Assembly: GCA_030247855.1 (NCBI GenBank)
Contig: JAPDRN010000001.1
Location: 620,001-684,000 of the forward strand
Length of the DNA: 64,000 nt
Direction: 5' to 3'
Source: Knufia peltigerae
Taxonomy: Eukaryota; Ascomycota; Eurotiomycetes; Chaetothyriales; Trichomeriaceae
Of the stretch, positions 34,601 through 44,690 are shown in pieces (the first letter of the stretch is position 1; each line of letters opens with the position of its first letter). The translations under genes and the position numbers were made by a program. The notes under the pieces were generated by a model, which was not told the DNA's origin, searched no databases, and was given only the letters and a program-made list of their open reading frames with translations.

Positions 34601-35523
34601 TTCCGGCAAAGCCAGACCCGAGACCACCCAAAGCGTACGCAGATCGGACAATGATAGGATAACCAACCTTCTCCGCGGCGTCCAAAGCTTCGTCCACAGT
34701 GCCGACAGCAATTGACTGCGCGATAGGGATGTTGATCTCGTTCAATGCTTTGGCGAACAAGTCTCGATCCTCACTGACTTCCAATGTGCGAATACTAGTC
34801 CCGAGTACTTTGACTCCATATCGTTCAAAGATACCCATCCTGTTCATCTGTACACCCAGATTGAGACCAGTCTGGCCACCAAAGGTGAGGAGGATACCAT
34901 CGGGCTTTTCTCTCTCGATCACATATGTAACATACTCGGGCGTGACGGGTAGGTAGTAGACCTCGTCTGCGAGTTTGTGGTCGGTCTGAATGGTCGCAAT
35001 GTTCGGGTTGATAAGGACGGATTTCACACCAGCTTCTTTGAGAGCCTTGAGAGCTTGAGAGCCTGTCACAAACATGTTAGTTTCTAGTATCTTCGTGTGC
35101 TAGCAGCTCTTTTGCCATTCCAATCGCAGCCACCAAGGCTCGTGCTAGCTTTGCGCTAGATATTGAGCTCAACTCACCTGAGTAGTCAAACTCTCCTGCT
35201 TGTCCAATGCTAAGACCACCACTCCCAATCACGATCACCTTAGACACGCCCACCAAATTTTTTCCTGGCTCAACCGCACCACTCTCGAGGTAGGCCTCGG
35301 GGCGGGGAGCGGTGTCGACCGCTGCATACCGCTTTGTGGATCGGGTAAACTTTCTGACCTGCTGCCATGAGGGTGTCTTGGGGCTCAGAAGGTGTTGTCT
35401 GGTCGCAATTGGCGCAATGCGAGTACGGATCGAGAAAGCTCGGTGAGAGGGACATGGTTTAGGTGCGCAGTCTCGCAGCAGAAGACCACTGGCCTGTCGG
35501 AGGACTCGAGTGGAGGACGCCAT
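31666..35523 (-). CDS. cpa2: Arginine-specific carbamoyl-phosphate synthase, large subunit, mitochondrial
   Basis: Exons 35523-35178, 35062-33381, 33203-31839 and 31773-31666 join to 1166 residues, the size expected for the fungal enzyme. With a glutaminase small subunit it makes carbamoyl phosphate from glutamine, bicarbonate and two ATP for citrulline synthesis. The first 85 residues are Arg/Ser-rich and lack acidic residues (LRQASGLLLRDC, FSIRTRIAP), a mitochondrial presequence as in Neurospora arg-3, unlike cytosolic yeast Cpa2. Two ATP-grasp halves follow: GSGGLSIGQAGEFDYSG near 100-116, then ESLKGWKEVEYEVVRD-type and [20 protein letters not shown] motifs, and in the second half GGQLPQNIALRL and NLRASRSFPFVSKVLG. 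The C-terminal allosteric domain is short. It is not fused to aspartate transcarbamylase, so it is not the pyrimidine enzyme. Regulation by the amino-acid general control is plausible: a TGACTC core lies 140 bp upstream. Confidence 0.97.
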
Positions 35524-36283
35524 GGTGCACCCTTGGCCGCCAAAGAGAAGAGACACTGCCAGAGGTTGAGTGGGCTCCCAAGACAGACAACAGCTTCACC
35601 GCATCGACAGGAATCTCAAGGGATAAACACGAGCAAAAGTAAGGTAGACAGAGGGGGATTTAAGAGTCACAGACACCAAAAATTGTGAGGATGTTTGCGC
35701 GGGAAGCCAAAAAAAATCCAACCAATAGATAAGCTGGAATCTTTTTTTCCCGAAGACGATTCACTACACACTGAAGGCATCCCGATCTCTTGAGCTCCAG
35801 CAAAATACCCACATCGATCGGACAAGGGAGGTTGGAATCGGATGTGGTTAAGATCCGAGTGAAAGTGCGATTTGAGGTACAAGCACAGAATATGGTGTAT
35901 ACCGTATCTATCAACAGGAAGCAACTCACTCTAGATACCCACACAACACGATAGGTATCTACATAATTGATACAACCATCAATCTCTCACACTACTGTTC
36001 CTCACTACCATCTGCTTAGACAAGAGCTTCTACTGCATACCGCCGAGTGACGGTTCTTGGACATTCGTCATGTTTCTGACGACACAGAAGCTGATACAAC
36101 TTCTGTAGGGCACTTACATTCGCATGCATAATTCGTAGAGCGACAGGGAATTTGCAACGCCATTTATAGGGAGGAGAAACATCATCAATTTTTGGTTCTA
36201 ACTGACTTGGCTAGCAAGGCTTTTTTCCTCCAACCCCAATGTCAACACCACCAACATCCCTTTCAGAGCACATCTAGGTAGTC
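35524..36283. other. CPS promoter and 3' flank of the Abp1-like gene
   Basis: A 760-bp gap between two minus-strand genes. It should hold the carbamoyl-phosphate synthase promoter, including the candidate Gcn4/CpcA element at 35664-35669, and the 3' UTR of the Abp1-like gene. No gene is seen. Confidence 0.5.
35664..35669 (-). promoter_or_regulatory. Candidate Gcn4/CpcA element (TGACTC) of the CPS gene
   Basis: On the minus strand GTGACTCTT carries the TGACTC core of the amino-acid-starvation element (consensus TGACTCA, last base differs), about 140 bp upstream of the start codon. Arginine biosynthetic genes are classic general-control targets, which makes this hexamer more believable than a random match. 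Confidence 0.4.
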
Positions 36284-38914
36284 TCATTCGTCCAGCTTCG
36301 TGTAGTTCGCGGGGAAGAGTCCCGACTCTCCATTGTACTCGCCATGCCACCAATCCTCATCAGGGAACGTCTGGAGACAATCTGTTAGCCAGCGAAAAAA
36401 CTCACTCCAGCAGATGCCAAAACTTACCACATTGGTGATCACGGCATTCTCAGGGAACGACAGCTCGTTGTCTTCTCCTGCTTCATAGTCATAAAGTGCT
36501 GTCGCAGTTGCACCATGTGAGGCAGCAGGCTGGGGCGCTGCTGGAGCTGCAGGAGCTGCTGCGGGTGTCGCTGCACTCGGTGGAGCAGCAGCGGCCGGCT
36601 CGTCTTCCTCCAGCATAGTTAAGTAGTTGCTTGGAACAAGCCCGGTCTACCAGAACACATTAGTGATACAGCATCCATGGATTGTAGTGCAAAGGAGCAA
36701 CTTACTTGTCCCGCCTCGTTCTTTACTAGCCACCAATCAGGGTCAATTCGCTGAATGTCACTCACGAGTTCACCTGTAGAAGTTAGTGAATCGTCGTCAT
36801 TGGATCCGAAACCTTGTAGGCTCACCTTCACGTAGGGAAACTTCGTTGTCTTCCGCGGCTTCGTAGTCGTATTCGGCTCTCGCCCGCTCACCGCCAGGGA
36901 CCGCTGCAGGTGCAGCTTCAACCGCTTCCTGGCCCAGAGTTGCTGCGGCCTCTGCTTGCGCGGCAGCTCTGCCAAAGTCTGGCTCGCGCGCAGGCTCGTC
37001 ATCCTCTGCAGCAGGTGTAGGGATGGCTCTGGCCATCGACGCGGCCGGCATGGCGGGTGGTGGAGATAGTTGTTCGTCGTGCACGTCGGCGACCTCGGCT
37101 GGGGCTGCCGACGCACTGACCGGCACTGCTACTCGAATAGGCGATGCTTCTCTCATGTCTGGAGTGGGAGGAGTAGGGCTTCGAGGCTGCGGAGGTGGAG
37201 TTGGCAGCGCAGGGGCGCTCTCCTCCTCTGGCTCGTTCTGTGGCATAGATAGACCTGGGATCGGGATACCACGGTTGGGCTTGTTGCTTGTGTCAGGTTC
37301 TGGTGCGGGGGGCGGCGCCCGGTCGAAAGAAGCTGGAGCGCCCATCGGAGGAGCACCACTGAACCGATCGCGAAGAGATCCAAAACCGCCACTGGGTGAA
37401 GTAGGGACTTCCTCCTCTTGTTCTCTGCTTACACTACCCCCGGTGACTTGTTGGCCGATGCTGCTGCGGCCCGTGTGTGTCGTCTGCACAGGGGCCCAGC
37501 TCTTGCCGGTGTAACTGCTCTTCCATCCTCCATCACCACTCTTTTGTGAGACAATTGGACTCTGCCCGGAATACCCAGACGGAGATAGAGGCGGCTCTCC
37601 AGACCCACTAAGCCCTCTTTCGCGCGCCTTCTTCTCAGCCCAAAGTTGCGCAGGTGTCTTGCCTCCTTGGTCAGCGAACGTTCTGCTGGCTGCTCCTACT
37701 GGCGCCGCCGGAGCAACTGGCTTAGCCTCGAAACCTCCTGGGACCGGCGCTTTTGTACCCGTAAATGTCGAACCTCCGCCAAACTTGTTGGCTACTTTTG
37801 GCTTGGGTAAAGACGTAAGGCGCTCTGGACCCTGAGAAAAGGCAGCTGACCGCTCGGCCAGCGAGCGTGGCCGTTCTGGTTCTTCAGCTGGGCCGGTAGA
37901 AGAAGCAGAAACCGGTGCAGGCCGTGAATAGTCAAGAGAGTCTTCTGGCTTTTGTGCCTTGGCCCGGATCGCAGCGATATCAACCTTACCAACCGGTTCA
38001 TAAGATCCTTTCACAATAGTTGGTCGATCATCACGTAGCTGGCCAGACTCTTGAGCCTGGCGTCGAATAGCGGCGATATCGACCTTTCCTACCGGTTGAT
38101 ATGCACCTTTGACCACATCAGGTCTGTCATCTCCCTGGCTGCTACTAACTGTCGGTGGAGTCGGTTGAGATGTGAGCTCCCTCATATTGACCTTTGTAGG
38201 CTGGTAGGCTGGTTGGACTTTTTCCAACTGCGTACGAACTACCGGGGGTGCGTCAGCTCCCCAACCATCCTCATCGACATTTGTCTCCCGCTTTGGTGCC
38301 GTCCGTCCAATGGGATTGTACCCTCCAGATACACCGCTGCTTTGCGTTGGAGTAAAGACAGGTTTTGAGGCAACAGAAGGCTTCGTGGACGCTGCAACTG
38401 GCGGAGGGGCAGAGCTGCTGGAGGAGTATTTGGAACCAGACGCATCGGCAACCTTCTGAATGATCCCTTCGGGCGTGAGGTCCCGGTCCGATCTTGCAGT
38501 TATTTGTACATGATAGCCGTGGAAGAGTTTCGCAGCAGTATTCATGTGGCTGGTGAAATATCCCTTCGTTCTTTCCGGCACTCCCTCTCCACACCAAGCA
38601 ATCAAGGCACATTTGGGCAGACCGGTGTTCGAGTCCTTGACCTTGACAAAAGCAAACTGTATCCGTCCGTCCGAGAACTCGTCCACCAAATCAATGAGCT
38701 CTCCCTCGCCGGTACTTTGAACTTTAAGGACACTCTCCTTGTTCGCCGAATCTTGCTGAAATGCATTCGCCAGAGGAGCTGACACCGAGAAGATTGCCCA
38801 TTGTCCATAAGTTGGGGAGCTCGCGGCCGCCCCAGAGGGAGCAGGAGCATTGACGACAGCTTGGTAGCTTTTAGAGATCGAAGGGCCATTGGTAGAAGTG
38901 TTGAGGGAGGCCAT
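36284..38914 (-). CDS. abp1: Abp1/drebrin-like actin-binding protein with ADF-H and two SH3 domains
   Basis: Exons 38914-36826, 36773-36706, 36646-36428 and 36370-36284 encode 820 residues. Abp1 binds F-actin in endocytic patches, activates Arp2/3 and recruits partners through SH3 domains. Residues about 10-155 form the ADF-homology domain (GQWAIFSVSAPLANAF is not typical, but GELIDLVDEFSDGRIQFAFV, KCALIAWCGEGVPERTKGYF and FHGYHVQITARSD are). Three related blocks (KVNMRELTSQ, then two VGKVDIAAIR motifs) and a proline-rich centre follow, with RSLAERSAAF and LWAEKKARERG segments typical of fungal Abp1. SH3-1 is about 677-731 (YDYEAAEDNEVS...DWWLVKN...LVPSNYL) and is split by two introns; SH3-2 is about 763-820 (ALYDYEAGEDNELSF...DWWHGEY...LFPANYTKL). 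Yeast Abp1 has a single SH3, so the tandem pair is a filamentous-fungus feature. Confidence 0.93.
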
Positions 38915-39510
38915 GGGGGGCTATAATAGGGACGAGGTCCGGGCGGAACCTGGATGCCTGGCGTTTACAATAGGATATGGGCGGGTTTGGGGTAGGTTAT
39001 TGCGGGCGAGGAAGTGTAGAGGAGGGTGTTGAAAACGATGTTCTCCTGGTTCTCACACTTACAATGAACAACAGGACTGTGCGAGAGAATGCAGTAAACG
39101 AGGTCGCAAATTCAGCTTACTGGGCCTTTATTCAAGGAACCAGTTCAGCGCATTGGAGTCTCCGTAGCAGCGGCAGCAACATTGGAGATGGCGCAGTTGC
39201 GGTCTCCGTCATCACTGGCTTGGCAGGACAAGCGAGCTCCCGACGCCGCTTTTAAGACGACCTGATTGCGACTAGTCCCTCGTACTCGTACGCATTTTCG
39301 TCTCGCTGCTTTTCGACTTCACCCTCTCTTCTTTGGCACGCTTTAGATCTATTGGGACTTTCATACATAGGTGATTAATAACGATCAGAGAGACTCTAGT
39401 GATGGATCCCTATAAAGAGGTCTTGAATTTCAGACCTAAGCTTCGCTACTTCTCTTCTCTCATCGACTCGCTGTCTCTATATGAAAGACGCCCGCCCCCC
39501 TCGCAAAGAT

Positions 39511-39753
39511 CTATTCAGAAAAGATTGTGTCTTCAGGGTGCCAATGCATCATCCTTCCGGCCGTAGATGCTTCCATCACTTCATTGTAGTCCTTCTGTGA
39601 TAACGGCCTTGCAGACATTGCGGGCAATCCACGGGGGTGAATCCCCAACGTCAAGGCTATTTGCTCCCCGGATATCCCGCTCCATCCTTGTTCGTTCTTT
39701 TGACCATCTTGTCGACGAACGGGATGCTTCCCGCCAACATGGACCTCTGTCAT
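39511..39753 (-). CDS. Small unrecognised open frame, possibly coding
   Basis: An 80-residue ATG-initiated frame on the strand opposite to the P450. It begins MTEVHVGGKHPVRRQDG and ends HWHPEDTIFSE before TAG. Codon choice is mixed and not obviously junk, and a helix-turn-helix-like pattern (GISGEQIALTLGIHPRG) can be imagined, but I recognise no family. It may be a remnant, a short gene, or chance. The P450 promoter element lies inside it. Confidence 0.2.
   Translation of the reverse strand: MTEVHVGGKHPVRRQDGQKNEQGWSGISGEQIALTLGIHPRGLPAMSARPLSQKDYNEVMEASTAGRMMHWHPEDTIFSE
39668..39679. promoter_or_regulatory. CGGGAT-type palindrome in the P450 promoter
   Basis: Reads CCGGATATCCCG on the + strand, i.e. 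CGGGAT joined to ATCCGG without spacer on the other strand, about 195 bp upstream of the P450 start. It is one of several related elements found upstream of the cluster genes and fits the CGG-inverted-CCG binding mode of Zn2Cys6 proteins. Confidence 0.45.
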
Positions 39754-39874
39754 GGTCCGTTACCCTTGTTCATAAGGTATGATTGTCTGAGTGTGGTTCT
39801 GTGGGACACACATCCTTCGCTGCAAATTGGCAGAGAGGCTTCAAGAGCGCGTTGTTTCTAAATGTGAACACATC

Positions 39875-41738
39875 ATGGCAGTCATTTCACCGATCCTAGA
39901 CAACCCTCTGAGGGCTCTTGGTGTTCTTATCGCAGCATACCTCATCTACAGCGTGGGAAAGGTGAGCGAGCCATCCTGAGAGCCACGCCATGACCGAAGA
40001 CGAACACAAGACTGACAGGCTGACAGTACACCTACCGGCTGTGGTTCCATCCACTTGCAGGCTATCCAGGACCTCTGCTTGCTCGCGTCTCTTCTTTCTG
40101 GGCCACATCACATGCTCGCAAGCTACGAAGAGCTCATGCCATCCAAGAAGCCCATGAACAGTACGGGACAGTGGTGCGAGTGTCTCCCAACGAGCTGTCA
40201 TTCTCCTCGCCAGCAGCGCTGAAGGACATCTACGGACACGGCCAGGGGTTGCCCAAAGCTGATTTCTACAAGGCGGGCAAGTTTACGACGGAAGATAGCG
40301 TGTTCAGCGTCCGTGACAGAGGCCAGCACGCCGGTAGGAGATCGCTGATGGCAAAAACCTATTCGCAGGGAAGCATATGGGGCTATGCTCCTCTTATGTC
40401 GGAGAAGATAGTCCAGGCGCTAGACCAGCTCGCCATCAGGTCCCAAGGAGGAACACAAGCTGTCAATGTCTATCCGTGGTTTCACTTTCTGGCCTTGGAC
40501 GTCGTGTGTGAGTCACGTTCTGCCATCCAGTATCAGACGGCAGCCATTGACATTCTATCAGTCCACTTCACATTGAACCACGAAAGCGGAACACTAAGGA
40601 CAGGCGAAGAGCATCCCATCATCCGGGAGCTCGAAGCATTTCAAGCAGCATTCGCATGGGTGCGAAGACCGATCTTGTGACATCACAAAGGCTAACTTCG
40701 TCAAGACGGCATTGCTGCCACCAATACGGTCCATTGGACGATTTCTTCCCTGGGCAACCGTCCGAGAACCTTTCACTCTCTTGCACAATTGGATCGAGGT
40801 GGGCTATAATACAGTACAGCCGGCGATATATACTGCACAATGTTCTAACTATCAGCGTGTAGTTCTGTGTCGAAATCGTGCGACGAGAGCGCGGGAACGA
40901 TAAGCGCGCTGCTGTGATGACCAGCCTGACCGAGAAGCCCGACACGTGGTTACGACGCAAATTGACCGATGTGGAAGTCGCGGAAGAACTTCTGGCCATC
41001 ATGTTCGCCGGTAGTGGGACGTCAGCCAATACCATAGTCTTCCTGATTTGGTCCGTCGTGCGCGACAAGGACATTTACAACAAGCTCAAGGCAGAACTTC
41101 GAGGAGTGGCTCCCGACCCTAAAGATGTCCCAGATATCACGGCGGCGAACAAATTCCCATACACCAACGCAGTGATCATGGAGGCTTTGAGAAGGTTCCC
41201 AACAATTCCAGGCAGCCAGCCCCGGATCGCGATTGACGATGATCTTGTGGTGGACGGGCACAAGATCCCCAGAGGAGTAAGTATGAGGCGACAGATAGTC
41301 AAAGCAAACAACTGTTTGAATAGCTAACCAGTGGAACTCGGGGCAGACGGTTGTGGGAGTTCAAAACTACTCCATTCACCGAGATCCCGGCATATTCCCA
41401 GATCCAGAACGATTCATTCCGGACAGATGGCTAGGTAGTGACACTTCAAAACAGCGTGCTGCCTTCAACGGCTTTGGAACCGGTCCTCGAGCTTGTATCG
41501 GACGCAAGTAAGTATCGCCAAGCTTGGATCGTATGATATACAGTGGAAAGTGTCTCTGACGCTTGCTGTTGTTAGTCTTGCTATGATGGAACTTCAGCTC
41601 GTGGTGCCCTCGTTCTTTCGGCGTTTCGACGTCGGGATGGCACCCAGCACGACCGATGCCGACATGGTCATGACTGACGGGTTTAGTGGAGGCCCAGCTG
41701 GAAAGAGCTTGAACCTGTACTTGGAGGAGAGCAGGTAA
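39875..41738 (+). CDS. Cytochrome P450 monooxygenase of the accessory cluster
   Basis: Seven exons (39875-39961, 40027-40507, 40562-40659, 40706-40798, 40863-41276, 41347-41507, 41576-41738) give 498 residues. An N-terminal membrane anchor (LRALGVLIAAYLIYSVGK) is followed by the FHPLAGYPGP hinge. The K-helix ExxR is E360-R363, the PERF motif is PERFIPDRW (411-419) and the heme loop is FGTGPRACIG with ligand Cys441. The I-helix reads AGSGTS (302-307), with Gly where most P450s have the acidic residue before Thr. It is an ER-bound oxygenase; VRVSPNELSF is common in fungal P450s annotated as benzoate-hydroxylase-like, but substrate cannot be read. Intron 3 is only 46 nt (40660-40705) with a GCTAAC branch site; intron 2 is 54 nt, stop-free and a multiple of three, so its retention would be silent for frame. 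Confidence 0.92.
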
Positions 41739-42449
41739 TAGTCATCATATCATGGATTGCGGAAAAACGCGAGCGCAGAGTTGGCGGAGAGGCGTTTTGT
41801 GCCTCGAATGGGAAAAAGTCATGCTCTTTGGGGGGGCGATTGGTATTACGCACACTCACCTCTGCATTACGCACAAGGCTACCTACCAGGTACACATATC
41901 ACTGAAGAACCCCTTGAACCTGCCGTGTCATTTCTTGGTATCAATACCTAGCAACAGACTGTAATGGTAACCGACAAATACAAATCAGTCAAGAGACACT
42001 CTTAGGGACATTGAGAATGACGAGTATCAAGACACTAATAAGGACAGTAATAACGACCAAATTGTTAGTAACTTAGTCGTGTGCCTTTGATAAAGGTATC
42101 TCTATAGCGAATGACAATTGAGGGTAACTCCAACGATGAGTATACTGATCCATGACAATACCTTTTATTCGCCAACTTCTTTCGCCATGCCCAGCGTTCC
42201 CCCCAAAGGGGATGTACAGGGGAGGTCCATGGGAAATGGCACATTTTGCGCAGAAGACGGTAGGAACTTTCGCTTGCCAATCCTGCGATATTGTTCGGAT
42301 CTCTACCGCTCTAGTAGATTCATCTCTAAACAGGAAAGACAGCGCGCGCTTACCCCGGTCCGAGCACTCGAGAGCGATTGTGGTGCTTCGTATCAGCATC
42401 TTTCCTAATATTCCCATCAGTCACTTGGTGAAAGGTGAAAAGCGACGAC

Positions 42450-42462
42450 CGGGATGATCCCG
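42450..42462. promoter_or_regulatory. Perfect CGGGAT-G-ATCCCG palindrome upstream of the MFS gene
   Basis: A 13-bp inverted repeat with a 1-bp centre, equivalent to CGG-N7-CCG, about 310 bp upstream of the transporter start codon. This is the clearest copy of the element seen in the promoters of the cluster and is the expected type of site for the Zn2Cys6 regulator encoded next to it. Confidence 0.55.
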
Positions 42463-42664
42463 ACATCAGCAAAGATATCGACTCCCCGTGAGGCCAGCTG
42501 GTCTTTGTTGAGTTACGGGATCATCGAACAGGGGGAGGGGGTTTTGCACAGGCGGAAGCAAGTGTGAAGTCCTTGGGCCCATAAAAAGGAGCTCTACGAA
42601 GCCCCGTACCCCGGATAGCATTCTCACAATTCCAGTCCACATTTCGGTAACCTCTAAGGCTTTG

Positions 42665-42673
42665 CATAAATAC
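42665..42673 (+). promoter_or_regulatory. TATA-like element of the MFS gene
   Basis: CATAAATAC lies exactly 100 bp before the ATG. The identical 9-mer occurs on the minus strand at 51611-51619, about 95 bp before the amidohydrolase start, so both cluster genes share the same core promoter element at the same distance. Confidence 0.45.
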
Positions 42674-42772
42674 CAGATTCCACCGAAAGCTCTTGGGCTG
42701 TGTACTTTGGTGTATTGAACACACTCTCTAGCCGCTCAATCACCCCCTGTCAGATTCAAGCCTCGCGACTAT

Positions 42773-44442
42773 ATGTCTGAATCTCCTCCTCCCTTCGATG
42801 AGAAGGACCCCAATGCCGCCGCTGCTACCTTCGTCGAGCAGCTCCCAAGAGACTCGAACCCAGCGTTGAAGGTCTCCAAGGATGGCCTCCCCCTCGAGCC
42901 CCAGCCCGCCGACGATCCATTCGACCCCCTCAACTGGCCCCGGGTCCAGAAGCTCGCCATCCTCGCAGTGCTATGTATCTGGGCTTTCCAAGGACCTGCC
43001 CACATGATCACTATTGCCCCTGCATTCTTTGTGATTGCCGAAGACCTCAAATGCAGTATCAATGTAGTCACATACCTCGTCGGGTCGCCACTGCTGGCCT
43101 ACGGAGTCAGTTCTCTCTTCTGGGTCGCTCTCGGCAACAAGTTCGGAGTGCGCAAATGTTTCGTCATATCCAGCCTCGTTGCCGGTCTGTTCTCGATCTG
43201 GGGCGCGAAGGCGGACTCGTTTGGCTCCCTCACGGCCGCGCGAACCCTGGCGTCCGCTTTCATGGCGTCTCCTGAGACGTTGGGCCCACAGGTCATCGCC
43301 GATGTCTTCTATCTGAACGATCGGGCCAAGTGCATGGCACTCTTCACCCTGTTCGAGTCTTCCGGTTTCGCAATCGGCAGCTTGATGGGGGCGTACACCA
43401 CCGTGAACTTGGGCTGGCGCTGGATTGAATGGGTCCACGTTATTCTGTGCCTGATATGCTTTGTCTTGCTGCTGCTATTTTTTCCGGAGACACAGTACAC
43501 CCGCGAGTCTAATGCTCAGCACCACCGCAAGCGACGCCTCATAGACAATTTGACATTTCCCAAGGTCAGTGGAGGTGGAAGAAGCAAAGTCAACAAGTGA
43601 GTCCCCATTCCTTCGTCCCCTTCGGCCTTGAAAGATCCCTGGTGCTGATCGTGTATGTGTTTGGTGTGCTCACAGCTTCTGGCACGCATTCATCTATCCC
43701 TTCCGCTATATCCCTCACCCAGCTGTGTTGGTCATGACGATCAATTTTTCGCTCCTGTTGATGGTAACCAACTATATGTTGACCTCCAACACATTCATTT
43801 TCGAGGGCGAGTATGGGTTCAGCATCAAAAAGACAGGCCTGACTGCCCTATCGCCTTTCCTGGCTACCTGTCTTGCCATTCCGTACTCTGGAGCCCTTAA
43901 TGATTGGTATATCGCGCGAAATCGACATCACGCTGACTTCCAACCGGAATGGAGGTTGGTATTCTTCGCACTCAGTGCCGTCTTGTCACCGGTGGGCTGC
44001 ATCATCGTGGGTGTCTGCGCGCAGAACCATGATCAATTTGTATCGATTCTTGTCGGAGAAGGACTGAGTAGGGCTCCCCCTCTGCTCCTGCATATGAACG
44101 GATGGTGCTAACACACAGTTTTCTTCTTCAGTCATGTTCTCTTTCCTTGTCGCCTGCAACCTCACACAGACCTATTTGGTAGACGTGTATATTGCACGTG
44201 CAGATGCAGCGTTAGTCATCCAGAACGGCTTCAAGAATTTCGCCGCCTTCGGTATCTCCTACGCCATCGTTCCGTGGAATACCAGTGCAGGCTATGCCAT
44301 TCCTTTCGGCGTTCTCGCAGTTATTTGTTTTGTGGCTCACGTTCCCATCTTCATCTTTTGGTGGAAGGGACCTCGGATCAGAGCGTGGTCCGCCAAGATC
44401 TGGAAAGAAGCTCGTCCATCTCATCACGGCGACAGTTTCTAG
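42773..44442 (+). CDS. Major facilitator superfamily transporter of the accessory cluster
   Basis: Three exons (42773-43596, 43676-44067, 44132-44442) encode 508 residues. About twelve membrane segments are visible, six in the first exon. The N-terminal 60 residues are cytosolic and end in DDPFDPLNWPRVQKLAIL, a hallmark of fungal DHA1-type drug:H+ antiporters. Motif A between segments 2 and 3 is LGNKFGVRK, lacking the usual Asp; a second-half counterpart is LNDWYIARNRHH. The RTLASAFMASPETLGPQVIADVF stretch is the segment 4-5 region that is rich in small residues. The central loop is basic (HHRKRRLIDN). Its place in the cluster suggests uptake of the substrate or export of a toxic intermediate; direction cannot be told from sequence. 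It faces the regulator gene with only about 250 bp between stop codons. Confidence 0.93.
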
Positions 44443-44690
44443 AAATCAAGACCTGGTCGGGAAGTCGGAGAGGAAGAATATTTGACCTAGATAACGAAGA
44501 GGTCCAATGTCGAAGAAGGCTCGTGGTGCAATAAGAAAAGATCGATGCAATCAAAGATTTGGTGGACTTGAACAAGGATAGAATTGGTTTTTGCACTTGA
44601 ACAAAGCACTTGAACAACCAGAACACATGTTTCTTTCGTTTACGTGGGGTCAGTATTAACATTCTCATCATTGGGGCTGAGCCTATTCAA

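Larger units (their letters stand above)
38915..39874. other. Divergent promoter region: Abp1-like gene and cluster P450
   Basis: A 960-bp region between the Abp1-like gene (-) and the P450 gene (+), which begins the accessory cluster. It contains a palindromic CGGGAT-type element (39668-39679), a TATAAA at 39411-39416 that is rather far from the P450 start, and one small minus-strand open frame (39511-39753). Confidence 0.5.
41739..42772. other. Promoter region of the cluster MFS gene
   Basis: About 1 kb between the tandem P450 and MFS genes. It carries a perfect CGGGAT-G-ATCCCG palindrome (42450-42462), a second half-related CGGGAT at about 42516-42521, and a TATA-like element 100 bp before the MFS start. 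No gene is seen. Confidence 0.55.

Noticed and set aside
40660..40680. P450 ending early at 40680 (a truncated enzyme)
   Set aside because: A 46-nt intron with a good branch site restores the frame and the heme-binding half follows in order, so the gene is intact.
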